Shown here piece after piece: positions 54,616-63,800 of a stretch of 64,000 nucleotides of DNA. The translations under genes and the position numbers were made by a program. Source of the DNA: Fimbriimonas sp. (GTDB lineage Bacteria; Armatimonadota; Fimbriimonadia; Fimbriimonadales; Fimbriimonadaceae). The first letter of the stretch is position 1; each line of letters begins with the position of its first letter. The notes below the pieces were generated by a model. That model was not told the origin of the DNA. It made no database searches and saw nothing but the letters and a program-made list of their open reading frames with translations. Location: NCBI GenBank assembly GCA_029866005.1, contig JARXAE010000004.1:62001-126000 (forward strand), given 5' to 3'.

Positions 54616-56142
54616 TTATTTTCCGAAAGATGCTGCGAACTCGTGAATTCCAGCCTTGAGCTGTTCTTCAATTTCCTTCGAGATTGCCTTGGTGCTTCGA
54701 ATTGACTCAACGACCTGGCTGTACTTCTCGTGCATAAACTTGAGAAGACCGGCTTCGAAGGACTTAACCTGTTCGTTGGACAATTCGTCAAGAACTCCCT
54801 GCGAACCGGCAAAGATCGCAATCACCTGGTCAACAACGTTGACTGGCGAAACGAGATCCTGCTTCAAAAGCTCGGTGAGGCGCTGGCCTCGGATGAGCTG
54901 GAGCTGGGTCGATCGGTCAAGGTCAGAAGCGAACTGCGCGAAAGCAGCAACGTCACGGTACTGAGCCATTTCGAGCTTCAGCTTTCCGGCAACTGCCTTC
55001 ATGGCCTTAATCTGTGCGTTTCCACCAACACGGCTAACCGAGATACCAACGTTAATTGCCGGGCGAACGCCAGCAAAGAAGAGGTCGGGCTCAAGGTAGA
55101 TCTGACCGTCGGTAATCGAAATCACGTTGGTCGGAATGTACGCGGAAACGTCACCGGATTGGGTTTCGATGATCGGCAGTGCCGTCAGCGATCCGCCACC
55201 ACGGGCATCGGAAACCTTAGCAGCTCGCTCCAGAAGGCGTGAGTGAAGGTAGAAGACGTCTCCCGGATACGCTTCTCGTCCTGGCGGGCGTCGAAGAAGG
55301 AGCGAAACCGCACGATAAGCTTGAGCTTGCTTGGTGAGGTCATCGTAGATGACCAGAGCGTGCATGCCGTTGTCTCGGTAGAACTCACCGATTGCCGCAC
55401 CGGCGAACGGAGCGAGGTACTGCTCAGCGTTCGAGTCCGAAGCGGAAGCAAGAACGATGGTGGTGTATTCCAGAGCGCCGTTCTCTTCGAGGGTCTTTAC
55501 AACTCGGGCAACGTTGGAAGCCTTTTGGCCGCAAGCAACGTAGATGCAGTAAACCGGCGAACCGCCTGGCTCGTGGGTCGACTTCTGGTTGATAATCGTG
55601 TCGATACAGATCGCGGTCTTACCGGTCTGTCGGTCGCCGATAACGAGTTCTCGCTGTCCTCGTCCGACGGGAATCATGGCGTCGATAGCCTTGATACCGG
55701 TCTGAAGTGGTTCGGTAACTGGTTGTCGATCGACAACGCCAGGAGCCATGGTCTCGAGTCGCTGGAAGGTGTCGGTAACGATCGGACCCTTGTTATCGAT
55801 GGGCTGACCCAGCGCGTTGACAACGCGACCAAGAAGAGCCTTTCCGGTAGGAACCTGGATGATCTTTCCGGTTTCCTTAACGGGGTCGCCTTCCATGATC
55901 GAGGTGTCGTCGCCGATAAGAACGGCACCGACCGAATCCTCTTCGAGGTTGAGCGCAAGTCCAACGACGCCGTTAGGGAACTCAAGGAGCTCACCCATTT
56001 GGCAGTCAGGAAGTCCATGAACACGAGCGATACCGTCTCCAACTTGGATAACGGTACCAACGTGGTCGGTCTTCGCAGACTTGTCGAATGACTCAAGTTG
56101 CTTGCGGAGGATGTCTGTAATCTCTTCTGGTCGAATGGCCAT
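54616..56142 (-). CDS. atpA: ATP synthase F1 subunit alpha
   Basis: The 508-residue alpha subunit has the Walker A motif [13 protein letters not shown], the nucleotide-binding core ([20 protein letters not shown]) and the C-terminal [31 protein letters not shown]. Its sequence is colinear with bacterial homologues. It abuts atpG without a gap and follows atpH by 5 bases in one operon. Confidence 0.97.
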   Translation of the reverse strand: MAIRPEEITDILRKQLESFDKSAKTDHVGTVIQVGDGIARVHGLPDCQMGELLEFPNGVVGLALNLEEDSVGAVLIGDDTSIMEGDPVKETGKIIQVPTGKALLGRVVNALGQPIDNKGPIVTDTFQRLETMAPGVVDRQPVTEPLQTGIKAIDAMIPVGRGQRELVIGDRQTGKTAICIDTIINQKSTHEPGGSPVYCIYVACGQKASNVARVVKTLEENGALEYTTIVLASASDSNAEQYLAPFAGAAIGEFYRDNGMHALVIYDDLTKQAQAYRAVSLLLRRPPGREAYPGDVFYLHSRLLERAAKVSDARGGGSLTALPIIETQSGDVSAYIPTNVISITDGQIYLEPDLFFAGVRPAINVGISVSRVGGNAQIKAMKAVAGKLKLEMAQYRDVAAFAQFASDLDRSTQLQLIRGQRLTELLKQDLVSPVNVVDQVIAIFAGSQGVLDELSNEQVKSFEAGLLKFMHEKYSQVVESIRSTKAISKEIEEQLKAGIHEFAASFGK

Positions 56143-56147
56143 GTTCT

Positions 56148-56702
56148 TTATGCCTGTTTCAGGTTGTCCTGTCGGAGCGATTCTCGGATTCGCTTGAGCG
56201 AGCCCTTGACGCTACCGTCAATGACGAAATTGTCGTATGCCACTTTCACACCACCAACGAGGGTGGGATCAACGGCAAATTCTGGTTCGGACTTGCGTCC
56301 GAGTTTTGCGCTTACTTTCTCGACGATCTGCTTCTTCTCGCTATCGGTGAGTTCGATTGCACTGGTCACAATAATGTGAACAATGCCTTCGTCGGCCCGG
56401 CGGAGAGTTGTGAACTCGTCGCTGATCGTAAGAAGCTCTTCTTCGCGCCGCTTTTCGAGCATCAGCTTGACGAGGTTGCTTGTGAGAGCAGTTACCTTTT
56501 CGCCAAGTGCTTTTTCAAAAAGCGAGATCTTCTCATCTCGTCCCCGATTGGGGCTGAGAAGAAAAGCGCGGAGGTCACCGTTATCGGTGAGAGCGGACTG
56601 AATGCCCGCCAGATCTGCGCCGACGACATCGACGGATTTAGCGTTTTTCGCAGCTTCAAATACTGCTTGGGCGTACCGTTTTGCGACGCGATCTCCAGCC
56701 AC
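56148..56702 (-). CDS. atpH: ATP synthase F1 subunit delta
   Basis: Delta (OSCP) links F1 to the peripheral stalk. The 184-residue protein has the usual helical N-terminal domain ([19 protein letters not shown]) and C-terminal domain ([63 protein letters not shown]), with the conserved LVGGV pattern. It lies 1 base from atpF and 5 from atpA. Confidence 0.94.
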   Translation of the reverse strand: MAGDRVAKRYAQAVFEAAKNAKSVDVVGADLAGIQSALTDNGDLRAFLLSPNRGRDEKISLFEKALGEKVTALTSNLVKLMLEKRREEELLTISDEFTTLRRADEGIVHIIVTSAIELTDSEKKQIVEKVSAKLGRKSEPEFAVDPTLVGGVKVAYDNFVIDGSVKGSLKRIRESLRQDNLKQA

Positions 56703-56703
56703 G

Positions 56704-57306
56704 TTAAGCCTTCACCTCAAGATCGGCGATGAAATCAGCGATCAGCTTTCGGTTAGCTGCGGTGTCCATATTTGCGCCAACGACTTTCTCGGCTGCGGTG
56801 AGCGAGAGGTCGGTAACGTGGGTTCGCAGTTCGCCGAGAACTTTTGCTTTCTCAGATGCGATCTCTTCTTGGGCTTGCTTGACAAGTGCATCGGACTTAG
56901 CCGCTGCCTCTGCCATGAGGCTCTGTCGAAGTGATTGTGCTTCCTTGATCTGAGCGTTGATTTTCTCGCGAGCTTCTGCCTCGGTACTAGCGATTCTTTT
57001 CTCGTAGTCACCCTTCATAGTCGTCATCTCATTTCGGAGAGTTTCGACTTCTGAAAAGGTCGTTTCAAGATTAGTGTTTCGCTCATCAATGGCGGCGGTG
57101 AGGGGCTTCACGAAGAAAGACTCAATGACCGGGAACAGCGCAATAAATACGCCGATCGAGCCAATCGTCTTTCCAAATTCAATCGTGATTGGTTGATGAA
57201 CCGTCAGATTTGCGTTGTTGGCAACGACGCCAAGAACCGCAATGACGAGACCACCAACAATCTTCACGATTGCTGGAATTCCCTTTGATTGAGTGTGTTC
57301 TGCCAT
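56704..57306 (-). CDS. atpF: ATP synthase Fo subunit b
   Basis: Subunit b forms the peripheral stalk. The 200-residue protein has a second hydrophobic segment near the N-terminus (about 12-30, IVGGLVIAVLGVVANNA), a membrane helix at about 47-68 (IGSIGVFIALFPVIESFFV), then a long charged helix with repeated Glu/Lys residues (about 75-190). The extra N-terminal segment may be a signal-like anchor; b subunits usually have one membrane helix. Confidence 0.92.
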   Translation of the reverse strand: MAEHTQSKGIPAIVKIVGGLVIAVLGVVANNANLTVHQPITIEFGKTIGSIGVFIALFPVIESFFVKPLTAAIDERNTNLETTFSEVETLRNEMTTMKGDYEKRIASTEAEAREKINAQIKEAQSLRQSLMAEAAAKSDALVKQAQEEIASEKAKVLGELRTHVTDLSLTAAEKVVGANMDTAANRKLIADFIADLEVKA

Positions 57307-57360
57307 GAGGTAGTTTTGCCCTTCGCTCAGCTTTGATGCTAAGCGAAGGGCTGCTGGTTG

Positions 57361-57564
57361 TTAACCGCCGATGAGGCTCTTGCCAAGGAACAAGGTCAAG
57401 AGGAAGATCAGCTCGACAAACGCCATAGCGATGAGCATAACTGTTTGTAGCTTGCCGATTGCTTCTGGTTGTCGGGACATGCCCTGCATCGCGCCGTAGC
57501 CGATGAGTCCAAGGCCAATGGCGACTCCGAGCATTGCAATTCCGTATCCAATGAAGTTGTACAT
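57361..57564 (-). CDS. atpE: ATP synthase Fo subunit c
   Basis: Subunit c makes the rotor ring. The short 67-residue protein has two membrane helices with the polar loop RQPEA (31-35) between them. The ion-carrying Glu51 lies in AFVELIFLLTLF. At the position of the Na+-type Gln on helix 1 there is Leu18, and no Ser-Thr follows the Glu, so it is of the proton type. It lies 35 bases after atpB and 54 before atpF. Confidence 0.95.
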   Translation of the reverse strand: MYNFIGYGIAMLGVAIGLGLIGYGAMQGMSRQPEAIGKLQTVMLIAMAFVELIFLLTLFLGKSLIGG

Positions 57565-57599
57565 GTGTTGTTTACCTTTCTTTCAGTGACAAAAAATCG

Positions 57600-58367
57600 T
57601 CAGTGTGCTCCAGCTGCCTCGTGACCATGGTCGTCATGTTCGTGGTGCGTTACAAGTGATATGTAAACGCACGTGAGGAGGCTGAAGATCATGGCTTGTA
57701 CTAAGCAGGTTAAGAGCTTAATGGGTACAAGAAGAGTTCCCGCAGGAACCCAGGACATGTGGAAGACACCACCAACAACCGTGGAAATTGCTTCGGCTGC
57801 TTGGTGACCACCATCAATGTTTCCGAAAACTCGGAGGCTAAGAGACAAATTCTTCATGATCTCGGAGACAAGCTCGATCATGAAGAGCATTCCTGAGATG
57901 AGAACGAGAACTCCGGTCATCTTCGGTCCGGCGAAGTGCTTGAAGTGCCCGAGAACTCCGTTAGACTTGATCCCCTGGTACTGAACGTATCCAATGGAGA
58001 TGAGTGCCATTCCCAAGTTGAAGCTCAGGTCAGCGGTCGGGGCGTGGGTGAAGAAAAGCGAGAAGATGTTGGAAACGAAAATGACCAGCCAGAACGTTGC
58101 AATGAACGGAATGAACTGCCGCCCCTTTGCTCCAATGGTTCCAACGACCATGTTCTCTAGGAAAAGATAAAGCTGCTCAGAGGCGCCGGCAAGATAGCCC
58201 TTAAAGACTCGACCCGTGAAACCTTTCTTCGCGATCGAAAGTAGTGTGAATAGGACAATGAGAACTAGAGCAAGGTAGCCGAAAACATTGACGAAATCTG
58301 CACCGTGGTGCGCTTCGCCACCCTCCGTAGAGGCTATCAGCGTGCTCGATAGATTAAGAATGTCCAT
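57600..58367 (-). CDS. atpB: ATP synthase Fo subunit a
   Basis: Subunit a forms the half-channels for protons. The ATG at 58367 gives a 255-residue protein with several membrane helices. The essential Arg179 is in LSLSLRVFGN, and the C-terminal helix is His-rich (HHEHDDHGHEAAGAH). The start overlaps the end of the upstream atpI-like gene by 14 bases. The longer frame from 58391 is less likely. Confidence 0.93.
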   Translation of the reverse strand: MDILNLSSTLIASTEGGEAHHGADFVNVFGYLALVLIVLFTLLSIAKKGFTGRVFKGYLAGASEQLYLFLENMVVGTIGAKGRQFIPFIATFWLVIFVSNIFSLFFTHAPTADLSFNLGMALISIGYVQYQGIKSNGVLGHFKHFAGPKMTGVLVLISGMLFMIELVSEIMKNLSLSLRVFGNIDGGHQAAEAISTVVGGVFHMSWVPAGTLLVPIKLLTCLVQAMIFSLLTCVYISLVTHHEHDDHGHEAAGAH

Positions 58368-58737
58368 TGTTCGGGTCAGCCGCATTGCCACGTGAAAGTG
58401 CCCACGCGACGACCCAGGAGTATACCAGCACCAATCCGATCAAAAAGCAACTCTGAGTTCTTAAATCTTCCTCTCTTAACCAAAGCCCTAACAGTAAGAA
58501 AAACGGAACTTTGAATCCAAGCACAATGAAAAATGAAGTCAGCGCAGGTAGCGTTTTTGCTTCATTCACGACCATGCTGGAGAGCATTTTGATCGCCATC
58601 CACGTTCCGTATAAGTAGATTCCCGTTAACAAAAAGCCGAGAATTGCCAGCAGAGCTCCGAGGGTCGGGAGAACCATCGTAGCAGCGACCAATCCCAATC
58701 CGCAAGCGACCTTAAACCACCACGGTGCGAACTTCAT
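58354..58737 (-). CDS. AtpI-like small membrane protein
   Basis: This gene lies between an AtpZ-like gene and atpB, the place of atpI in many atp operons. The ATG at 58737 gives 127 residues with about four membrane helices (FKVACGLGLVAATMVLPTLG, LLAILGFLLTGIYLYG, FFIVLGFKVPFFLLLGLWL, CFLIGLVLVYSWVVAWAL), matching the AtpI architecture. AtpI helps assemble the c-ring. Sequence identity to AtpI was not tested. Its start overlaps the upstream gene by 4 bases, and its end overlaps atpB. Confidence 0.75.
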   Translation of the reverse strand: MKFAPWWFKVACGLGLVAATMVLPTLGALLAILGFLLTGIYLYGTWMAIKMLSSMVVNEAKTLPALTSFFIVLGFKVPFFLLLGLWLREEDLRTQSCFLIGLVLVYSWVVAWALSRGNAADPNNGHS

Positions 58738-59183
58738 TGCCGGGTTCGAGTCGCAACAAAGTAGGCCCCAATGAGGCCCAGGATCATACCAACCAATCCA
58801 CATACGCTGACCCAGATCGGGTTTCCAGTCTGATTTTTCAGCACGACTCCGATGATGCCTCCGACGAGCGGCACCCCGAGAATGGTGTAAGCGATTGAGA
58901 TTCCCGCTCCGAGTCCCTGGTTGGAGTCTTGCGCGATCCGGTTCTCCCTGGCCGCTTCCGCTTGTTGGGCAGTGCGTTTGTTCTTCAAAGCATCGGCCTT
59001 GGCACTCAACTCAAGAAGCTTGGCATGGTCAGGGTCTTCTGGGATTGGGATCGTCGCCGAGTCCAGAATTTCGGCCAGTTTTTCGTCTGCGTCAGAGAGG
59101 TCAACTTTTAGCTTGTCTCGAACTGCTTCAAGCCGGCTGGCGACCTCATTATCAGACGGCAATCGTGTGTCTTCATCAGCCAT
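58734..59183 (-). CDS. AtpZ-like ATP synthase operon protein
   Basis: The 149-residue protein has a helical N-terminal half (about 1-85, with DSATIPIPEDPDHAKLLELSAKADALKNKR) and two C-terminal membrane segments at about 95-115 and 122-142 with GLGAGISIAYTILGVPLVGGIIG, typical of AtpZ (PF09527), a partner of AtpI. It is the second gene of the minus-strand atp operon, after a DUF5665 gene and overlapping the AtpI-like gene by 4 bases. Confidence 0.75.
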   Translation of the reverse strand: MADEDTRLPSDNEVASRLEAVRDKLKVDLSDADEKLAEILDSATIPIPEDPDHAKLLELSAKADALKNKRTAQQAEAARENRIAQDSNQGLGAGISIAYTILGVPLVGGIIGVVLKNQTGNPIWVSVCGLVGMILGLIGAYFVATRTRQ

Positions 59184-59204
59184 ATAGAAGAAGTGTAGCC
59201 CGTC

Positions 59205-59576
59205 CTAAGGATTCTGAACTGGAACCTGCTTGAGTTCTTGCTTTTGAACTGGGAACGGCTCGATGGCAGGGCGGCGTCGGTCTAATGAGTCGATGACTCG
59301 GTTGACGATGGGACCAACCCAGTCAACTTCGGCAAGCGGTTTCAGCACAACAATCAGCAGAGAAACAACAACGGTTGCCCCCAGGACGGTTCCGAGCCCT
59401 GTCCACAGACCCGCGACGAGTCGCTTGCCAAAATGGGTCTGGCTCTCGACGAACTCCCGAAGGAGTTTGTTCTGGGTCTCCACCTGCGTGGTGAGCCTTT
59501 CGATGGCATCTTGGAGTTCGGGCTTCTGCTCTTCCACGGTGATAGGGACGTTGAGGTCACGACTTTCGTTGCGCAT
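59205..59576 (-). CDS. DUF5665-like membrane protein at the head of the atp operon
   Basis: The 123-residue protein has a coiled-coil N-terminus (ELQDAIERLTTQVETQNKLLREFVESQ) and one membrane segment with GLWTGLGTVLGATVVVSLLIVVLKPLAEVDWVGPIVNRVIDSL, the pattern of DUF5665. It is 21 bases upstream of the AtpZ-like gene, so it likely heads the atp operon. Its function is unknown; the assignment is from pattern resemblance only. Confidence 0.7.
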   Translation of the reverse strand: MRNESRDLNVPITVEEQKPELQDAIERLTTQVETQNKLLREFVESQTHFGKRLVAGLWTGLGTVLGATVVVSLLIVVLKPLAEVDWVGPIVNRVIDSLDRRRPAIEPFPVQKQELKQVPVQNP

Positions 59577-59610
59577 TCGCGAACTAGGCGTGTCGGAGTA
59601 AGATCAACAA

Positions 59611-60426
59611 ATGATCACAGTGGCAATTTTGGCGATGACGATTCGGCTTTGGGAAGGCGATGCCCCATATGCGACGGGCAAGTGAGAAAACGATGTACCC
59701 ACTCTCACTGCGTTCCTGCCCGAGAAACCCTCGAAGTCTGCAATCGTTATTTGTCCAGGCGGTGCCTATTGGGTACTTGCCGACCACGAAGGGAAGGACT
59801 ATGCAGAGTATCTCGCCATGCATGGTATTGCCGCGTATGTACTTCGCTACCGGCTGGGGCAGTACGGTTACCGACATCCTTCGATGCTCGCTGATGCTCA
59901 ACGGGCGATCCGGAAGGTTCGGTCACTCGGCTACGCCAATGTCGGAATCATGGGTTCATCGGCGGGTGGACACTTGGCGGGCACTGCGAGCGTGCACTCT
60001 GGAGTCGAGGCTTACGCTCCGGGTGATGAGACCGACAACCTGAGCCGTCGTCCCGATTTCGGAATTCTGTGTTATCCGGTGACTTCTTTTGACAAGCCCT
60101 TCGGGCATGACTTTTCGGGCAAGCAACTTCTCGGTGAAAAGCCTGATCCTAAGTTGGTGGAAATGATGAACCTCCCCAAACAGGTCACTAAAGACACCCC
60201 GCCGTGTTTCCTCTGGCATACCCAAGAGGATGACGGAGTTCCACCTCAAAACTCCGAGCTGTTCGCGGCTGCGATGCGAAAGGTAGGCGTTGAGTGCGAG
60301 TACCACGTGTTCGCAAAAGGAAAACACGGAATCGGGCTGACCGATAAAGCTCCGTACAAAAACGCCCACCCGTGGGCGAGCAACCTGATCTTCTGGTTGC
60401 AACAGCACGGATGGGCTCCGAAGTAG
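59611..60426 (+). pseudogene. Alpha/beta-hydrolase (esterase/xylanase-type) interrupted by an in-frame TGA
   Basis: The frame from the ATG at 59611 reads IRLWEGDAPYATGK, then TGA at 59683-59685, then ENDVPTLTAFLPEKPSKS in the same frame to the stop at 60426. Apart from this codon, 271 residues match the esterase/lipase family (acetyl-xylan-esterase-like): oxyanion CPGGAY, nucleophile GSSAGG (S117, with the TGA counted as residue 25), acid HTQEDDGVPPQNS and His KGKHGIGL. The next downstream ATG, at 59818, omits the CPGGAY box. It is therefore a nonsense allele, readthrough gene or sequencing error. The acid/base triad is complete. Confidence 0.8.
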
Positions 60427-60439
60427 GTTCAGTGGCTAG

Positions 60440-60880
60440 TTACTTCTTAACCTTCGTAAAGGTCATGGTGACTGCCTCACCTTTGTGATCCTTTCCGATG
60501 AAGGTCGCGGTATCACCCTCGATCTTTACGGTTCCTGTTGTCGCCTTACCTTTTGCCTCTTCCATTGCTTTCTTTGCCGGCTCAACCATCGGTTTGAAAG
60601 CCGCAGGTATTTGGCTGTCATCAAAAGTCGAGTTCACTGTTGTCATCGAAAGCTCTTCGCCCTTCAGCGTGTAGTTGCCATCAGTTGTGATCGAAACATT
60701 AACTCCACCTTGACCGGCTTTGATGTCCATCTTGAAAGTGTTGGAAGTAAAGTTGGCAGTCGCAGTAGCACCGGGGGGCAGCTTATCATTGGTTACCGTC
60801 CAGTCGCCCGCAAGCGACGGACCGCCACAGCCAAGGAGAGCTAGGGCGAAAAGAGAAGAGGCGGCTAGGATAGGTCGCAT
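60440..60880 (-). CDS. Hypothetical lipoprotein
   Basis: The ATG at 60880 (or 60904) gives about 146 residues with a lipobox LALLGC near residue 18, so it is an anchored lipoprotein. The rest is beta-rich (WTVTNDKLPPGATATANFTSNTFKMDIKAG, GNYTLKGEELSMTTVNS, GTVKIEGDTATFIGKDHKGEAVTMTFTKVKK) and resembles small DUF-type outer lipoproteins with lipocalin-like strands. No exact family is assigned. It is followed by the HAF-repeat gene upstream on the same strand. Confidence 0.8.
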   Translation of the reverse strand: MRPILAASSLFALALLGCGGPSLAGDWTVTNDKLPPGATATANFTSNTFKMDIKAGQGGVNVSITTDGNYTLKGEELSMTTVNSTFDDSQIPAAFKPMVEPAKKAMEEAKGKATTGTVKIEGDTATFIGKDHKGEAVTMTFTKVKK

Positions 60881-60915
60881 GAAGAGGTTATACACGTTTT
60901 TCATTGTGCCGGTTG

Positions 60916-61860
60916 CTACTCGTTCATCACAAGGTAGTAGCCAACATCTTTGCCGTGATGATTTCCCCAGCCCGTAACGATCACCCTTTTGCCCACATGC
61001 GCAATACCGTTAACACTCTCAAAAGTCCACCCTCTTGCCACCGAGTCTAGCCGGATCACCTTTTTGCCGTGCCAGAGCACTGCATCATTCCCGCAGTAGC
61101 CCCCGATGTACACACCGTCCTCGGAAACACATTTTGCCACTGCCGTATCGCGTCCCAAGTTTGATAAATAGAAGATTTGTCCGTTCTTCCAATACACCGC
61201 ATTGCTCGAAGCTTCTCCGGATACGCTTCCCACGATCATCGATCCGTCACCACTGACATCATTGGCAGCCGAATCGGTGTGGTTCCGTCCCATGGGAAGG
61301 AGTTCCGACAAACGAAAATCTGTTCTGAATGCACGCGTCGTCGTGTCGGCCGTGCTGATCCCGCACGCCACTTTCCCGTTGGCACTCACCGCGAGGGCGA
61401 TGCTACTGGTGTTTTCAGCCGGCGTCGGGATTTCGGTCATGCCCTTCCCCTTTCGCCACACAAATGCTCGGTTGAAGGTATCCGCTTGACTGTATCCAAC
61501 AACGAGGCTCCCATCGGCACTCACGTCATAAGCGAACGAATCGATATCCCCTTCCAGTTTCCCCAGCAGTTGAAATCCCCCTGCCTTATTGTATCGATAA
61601 GCCTCTTTCGCCTTACCGACAACAATGCTTCCGTCCTGGCTAGTTGACTGAACGTAGACATCCAAAACAGACTGATCTGGGCTTGGCTTGAATTTTGAAA
61701 TCTCACTTCCGCGCCAGACAAATGCATTTCCTGGGGCGAACTGCCCGACGACAACCCGACCATCACCACTCAGAGCATAGGGATGAGGCTGCGGAGTCGC
61801 GGGATAGCTCGGAAGTTGCGTGACTCGCACGACTTTAAGAGCTAGGAGCGAAAGAATCAT
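60916..61860 (-). CDS. HAF-repeat extracellular beta-propeller protein
   Basis: The ATG at 61860 gives 314 residues with a hydrophobic start (MILSLLALKVVRV) that may be a signal peptide; the frame is open to 62049, antisense inside rsmG. The body has about six repeats with the pattern SxDGSxVVGYS...AFVWRKG, e.g. LSGDGRVVVGQFAPGNAFVWRG, VSADGSLVVGYSQADTFNRAFVWRKGKG and VSGDGSMIVGSVSGEASSNAVYWKNGQ, typical of HAF/extracellular repeat proteins. Its role is unknown. It is divergent from rsmG. Confidence 0.85.
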   Translation of the reverse strand: MILSLLALKVVRVTQLPSYPATPQPHPYALSGDGRVVVGQFAPGNAFVWRGSEISKFKPSPDQSVLDVYVQSTSQDGSIVVGKAKEAYRYNKAGGFQLLGKLEGDIDSFAYDVSADGSLVVGYSQADTFNRAFVWRKGKGMTEIPTPAENTSSIALAVSANGKVACGISTADTTTRAFRTDFRLSELLPMGRNHTDSAANDVSGDGSMIVGSVSGEASSNAVYWKNGQIFYLSNLGRDTAVAKCVSEDGVYIGGYCGNDAVLWHGKKVIRLDSVARGWTFESVNGIAHVGKRVIVTGWGNHHGKDVGYYLVMNE

Positions 61861-61875
61861 AAGAGTATTGTTGGC

Positions 61876-62547
61876 GTGAACCAAGCTAAACTTGTAACAG
61901 TGGATTGGATTTCGGCGGTTTCTGAGCTTGGTTTGAGTCTGTCGCCCGAACAAATCACCATGTTCTCGGTCTTTGAAGGTGACCTCTACGACCGAAATCA
62001 GGTGATGAATCTGACCAGGGTGCCGCAGTCCGAGTGCGGAATGAGGCACTTCCTTGATTCACTCCTTTTATCCCCGCTCATAGGAGACGGACAGCGAGTC
62101 GTGGACATTGGGTGCGGCCCTGGTTTTCCCTCATGGCCACTTGCATGTGCCCGTCCCGACCTGAATGTGACGGCCCTTGACTCGAGCGGGAAAATGCTCG
62201 GGTTTTTGGCGCGGCACCCTCTACCAAACCTAGAGATCGTCAACGACCGAGCCGAAAGTTGGGGGCGACGAGAGAAGTTTGATGTGGCAACCGGACGCGC
62301 AGTAGCTCCGCTCGGAATTCAACTGGAGTTATCCGCCACCGTCGTGAGGATCGGCGGTTTAGTGATTCCGATGCGGACACCAAACGAACACTTTGAACTC
62401 ACTTCACTTCAGGAGCTAGGGCTAGAACTGGTCAGTGTCGAAACCCAAAAACTCCCTGGCACCGACATTGAGCGAGTCTTTCCGATCTATAAAAAAAATC
62501 GCCGCCACACCGCGCAAGTTTCCGCGCGACTGGGCGACGATTCGTAA
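61876..62547 (+). CDS. rsmG: 16S rRNA (guanine(527)-N7)-methyltransferase RsmG
   Basis: RsmG methylates G527 of 16S rRNA with SAM. The GTG at 61876 gives 223 residues. The motifs QVMNLTRV (in place of NLTAI), VVDIGCGPGFPSWPLACARPDLNVTALDSSGKMLGFL for SAM binding, and FDVATGRAVAPL for the catalytic region are present. The usual GxGxGFPG is GCGPGFPS. The usual neighbours mnmG (gidA) and parAB are absent. It is divergent from the HAF gene with only 15 bases between the starts. Confidence 0.9.
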   Translation: MNQAKLVTVDWISAVSELGLSLSPEQITMFSVFEGDLYDRNQVMNLTRVPQSECGMRHFLDSLLLSPLIGDGQRVVDIGCGPGFPSWPLACARPDLNVTALDSSGKMLGFLARHPLPNLEIVNDRAESWGRREKFDVATGRAVAPLGIQLELSATVVRIGGLVIPMRTPNEHFELTSLQELGLELVSVETQKLPGTDIERVFPIYKKNRRHTAQVSARLGDDS

Positions 62548-62588
62548 AAAGCCGCTATCGTAACCCCCGCATCTAGCCGGGGTTACGC

Positions 62589-63800
62589 TTAGACTCTCCG
62601 CAATTGCAACTCAACGTTGCCGGTGACTGCGCTGACGTCAATCGTGCCGGTTCCATCGCCAAGCCGACCAGTCACCCGTTGATCGTTCTGCGCCCGATCA
62701 GTGAGTTCGATATCTGTCGAAGTGACCCCACGTAGGGTCGTCAGAGCAACGCGAGCATCAGATCCATCAGCCACTTGAACATGCGCGTTACCACTCACGG
62801 TTCGAACATTTACAGTTCCCGAGACTGGTTCGATTAGATCAACGGTGACGTTTCCGGAAACTGCCTCAGCCGCAATCGTTTTACCTTTGCTGCTCAAAAT
62901 CGCGATATTCCCACTGGAGCAACGCAAGTTCATGTTGGCGTCACACTCTCGAATACTGACGTCGCCCGACTTGTTCTCTATGTAGAGGTTCGGCGAAGTT
63001 GCGCTTTCCACGGAGACATTTCCCGCTGAAACGATGATCTCGACGACCCCGCTAACACCCCGAACGTCGACGCCTCCATCGGTACTCTTGATTCGGCACG
63101 AGTTCTTGGTATCCCGAACGACAACATCGCCTGTATCTGACTTAATATCTACCGCCGGCGTGGCCGCGACATGGATCTCAATGTCAACTTCAAGTCCGCT
63201 GACTTGGGGTTGTCGGATGACGACTCCGTGATCAGATCCCTCAACTACGAGCGTATATACATCAGCCTTCGCCTTTGCATCCTCAATCGTCGCCCCACGA
63301 ACCTTTGCTTTCGCGACGACATACGACTCAACCGAATCCGAGACAATTGTCACGTCTCCGCAACCATTTTCAACCGAAAGGCTTTGGCCATCGGTGATGG
63401 TAAAAGGAAGTCTCAGCTCGCGAGTGGCGGTACTGAAAAGCCATCCAACGTCGAATCGACCTTTACTAACATCTTTGAGACCCGCCTTCAGAGCATCTAG
63501 TCCCTTCTTTGCCGATGACCGAGCACCTTCCGAGACTTCGTTCCAGTCGATTTTCTCGGTGACTTCTTTGCCCAGTTTTTCGATCGAGTCAATGATGTTC
63601 TTGAATGGGTCTCTCGCCCGAGCATCCGTTGCGTACTCAGTAGCTCCGGCACTCTCGTATGCCTCCTGTGGCGGTGGAGGTGGAATCTCGCCACCCTGAG
63701 ACGCCGACGTATAGAAGGCGTCGATCAGGTCCGCGGCATCCTCGGGCGATAACTTGCCCTCGGCCACCAATTTGTTAATGCGCTTAATTTCCTCTTTCAA
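62589..63800 (-). CDS. DUF4097 (LiaX/YvlB-like) protein with SHOCT-like N-terminus
   Basis: The 403-residue protein starts with a SHOCT-like helical hairpin (KEEIKRINKLVAEGKLSPEDAADLIDAF), a Pro-rich linker (about 38-50) and a C-terminal beta-helix/beta-sandwich of about 260 residues with repeats like SGDVSIRE, SGNIAILS, SGNVTVDLI, SGTVNVRTVSGNAHVQV, TGNVELQL, typical of DUF4097 and the LiaX/YvlB family that responds to envelope stress in Firmicutes. No signal peptide is seen. It overlaps the upstream DUF2089 gene by 4 bases. Confidence 0.9.
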   Translation of the reverse strand: MKEEIKRINKLVAEGKLSPEDAADLIDAFYTSASQGGEIPPPPPQEAYESAGATEYATDARARDPFKNIIDSIEKLGKEVTEKIDWNEVSEGARSSAKKGLDALKAGLKDVSKGRFDVGWLFSTATRELRLPFTITDGQSLSVENGCGDVTIVSDSVESYVVAKAKVRGATIEDAKAKADVYTLVVEGSDHGVVIRQPQVSGLEVDIEIHVAATPAVDIKSDTGDVVVRDTKNSCRIKSTDGGVDVRGVSGVVEIIVSAGNVSVESATSPNLYIENKSGDVSIRECDANMNLRCSSGNIAILSSKGKTIAAEAVSGNVTVDLIEPVSGTVNVRTVSGNAHVQVADGSDARVALTTLRGVTSTDIELTDRAQNDQRVTGRLGDGTGTIDVSAVTGNVELQLRRV

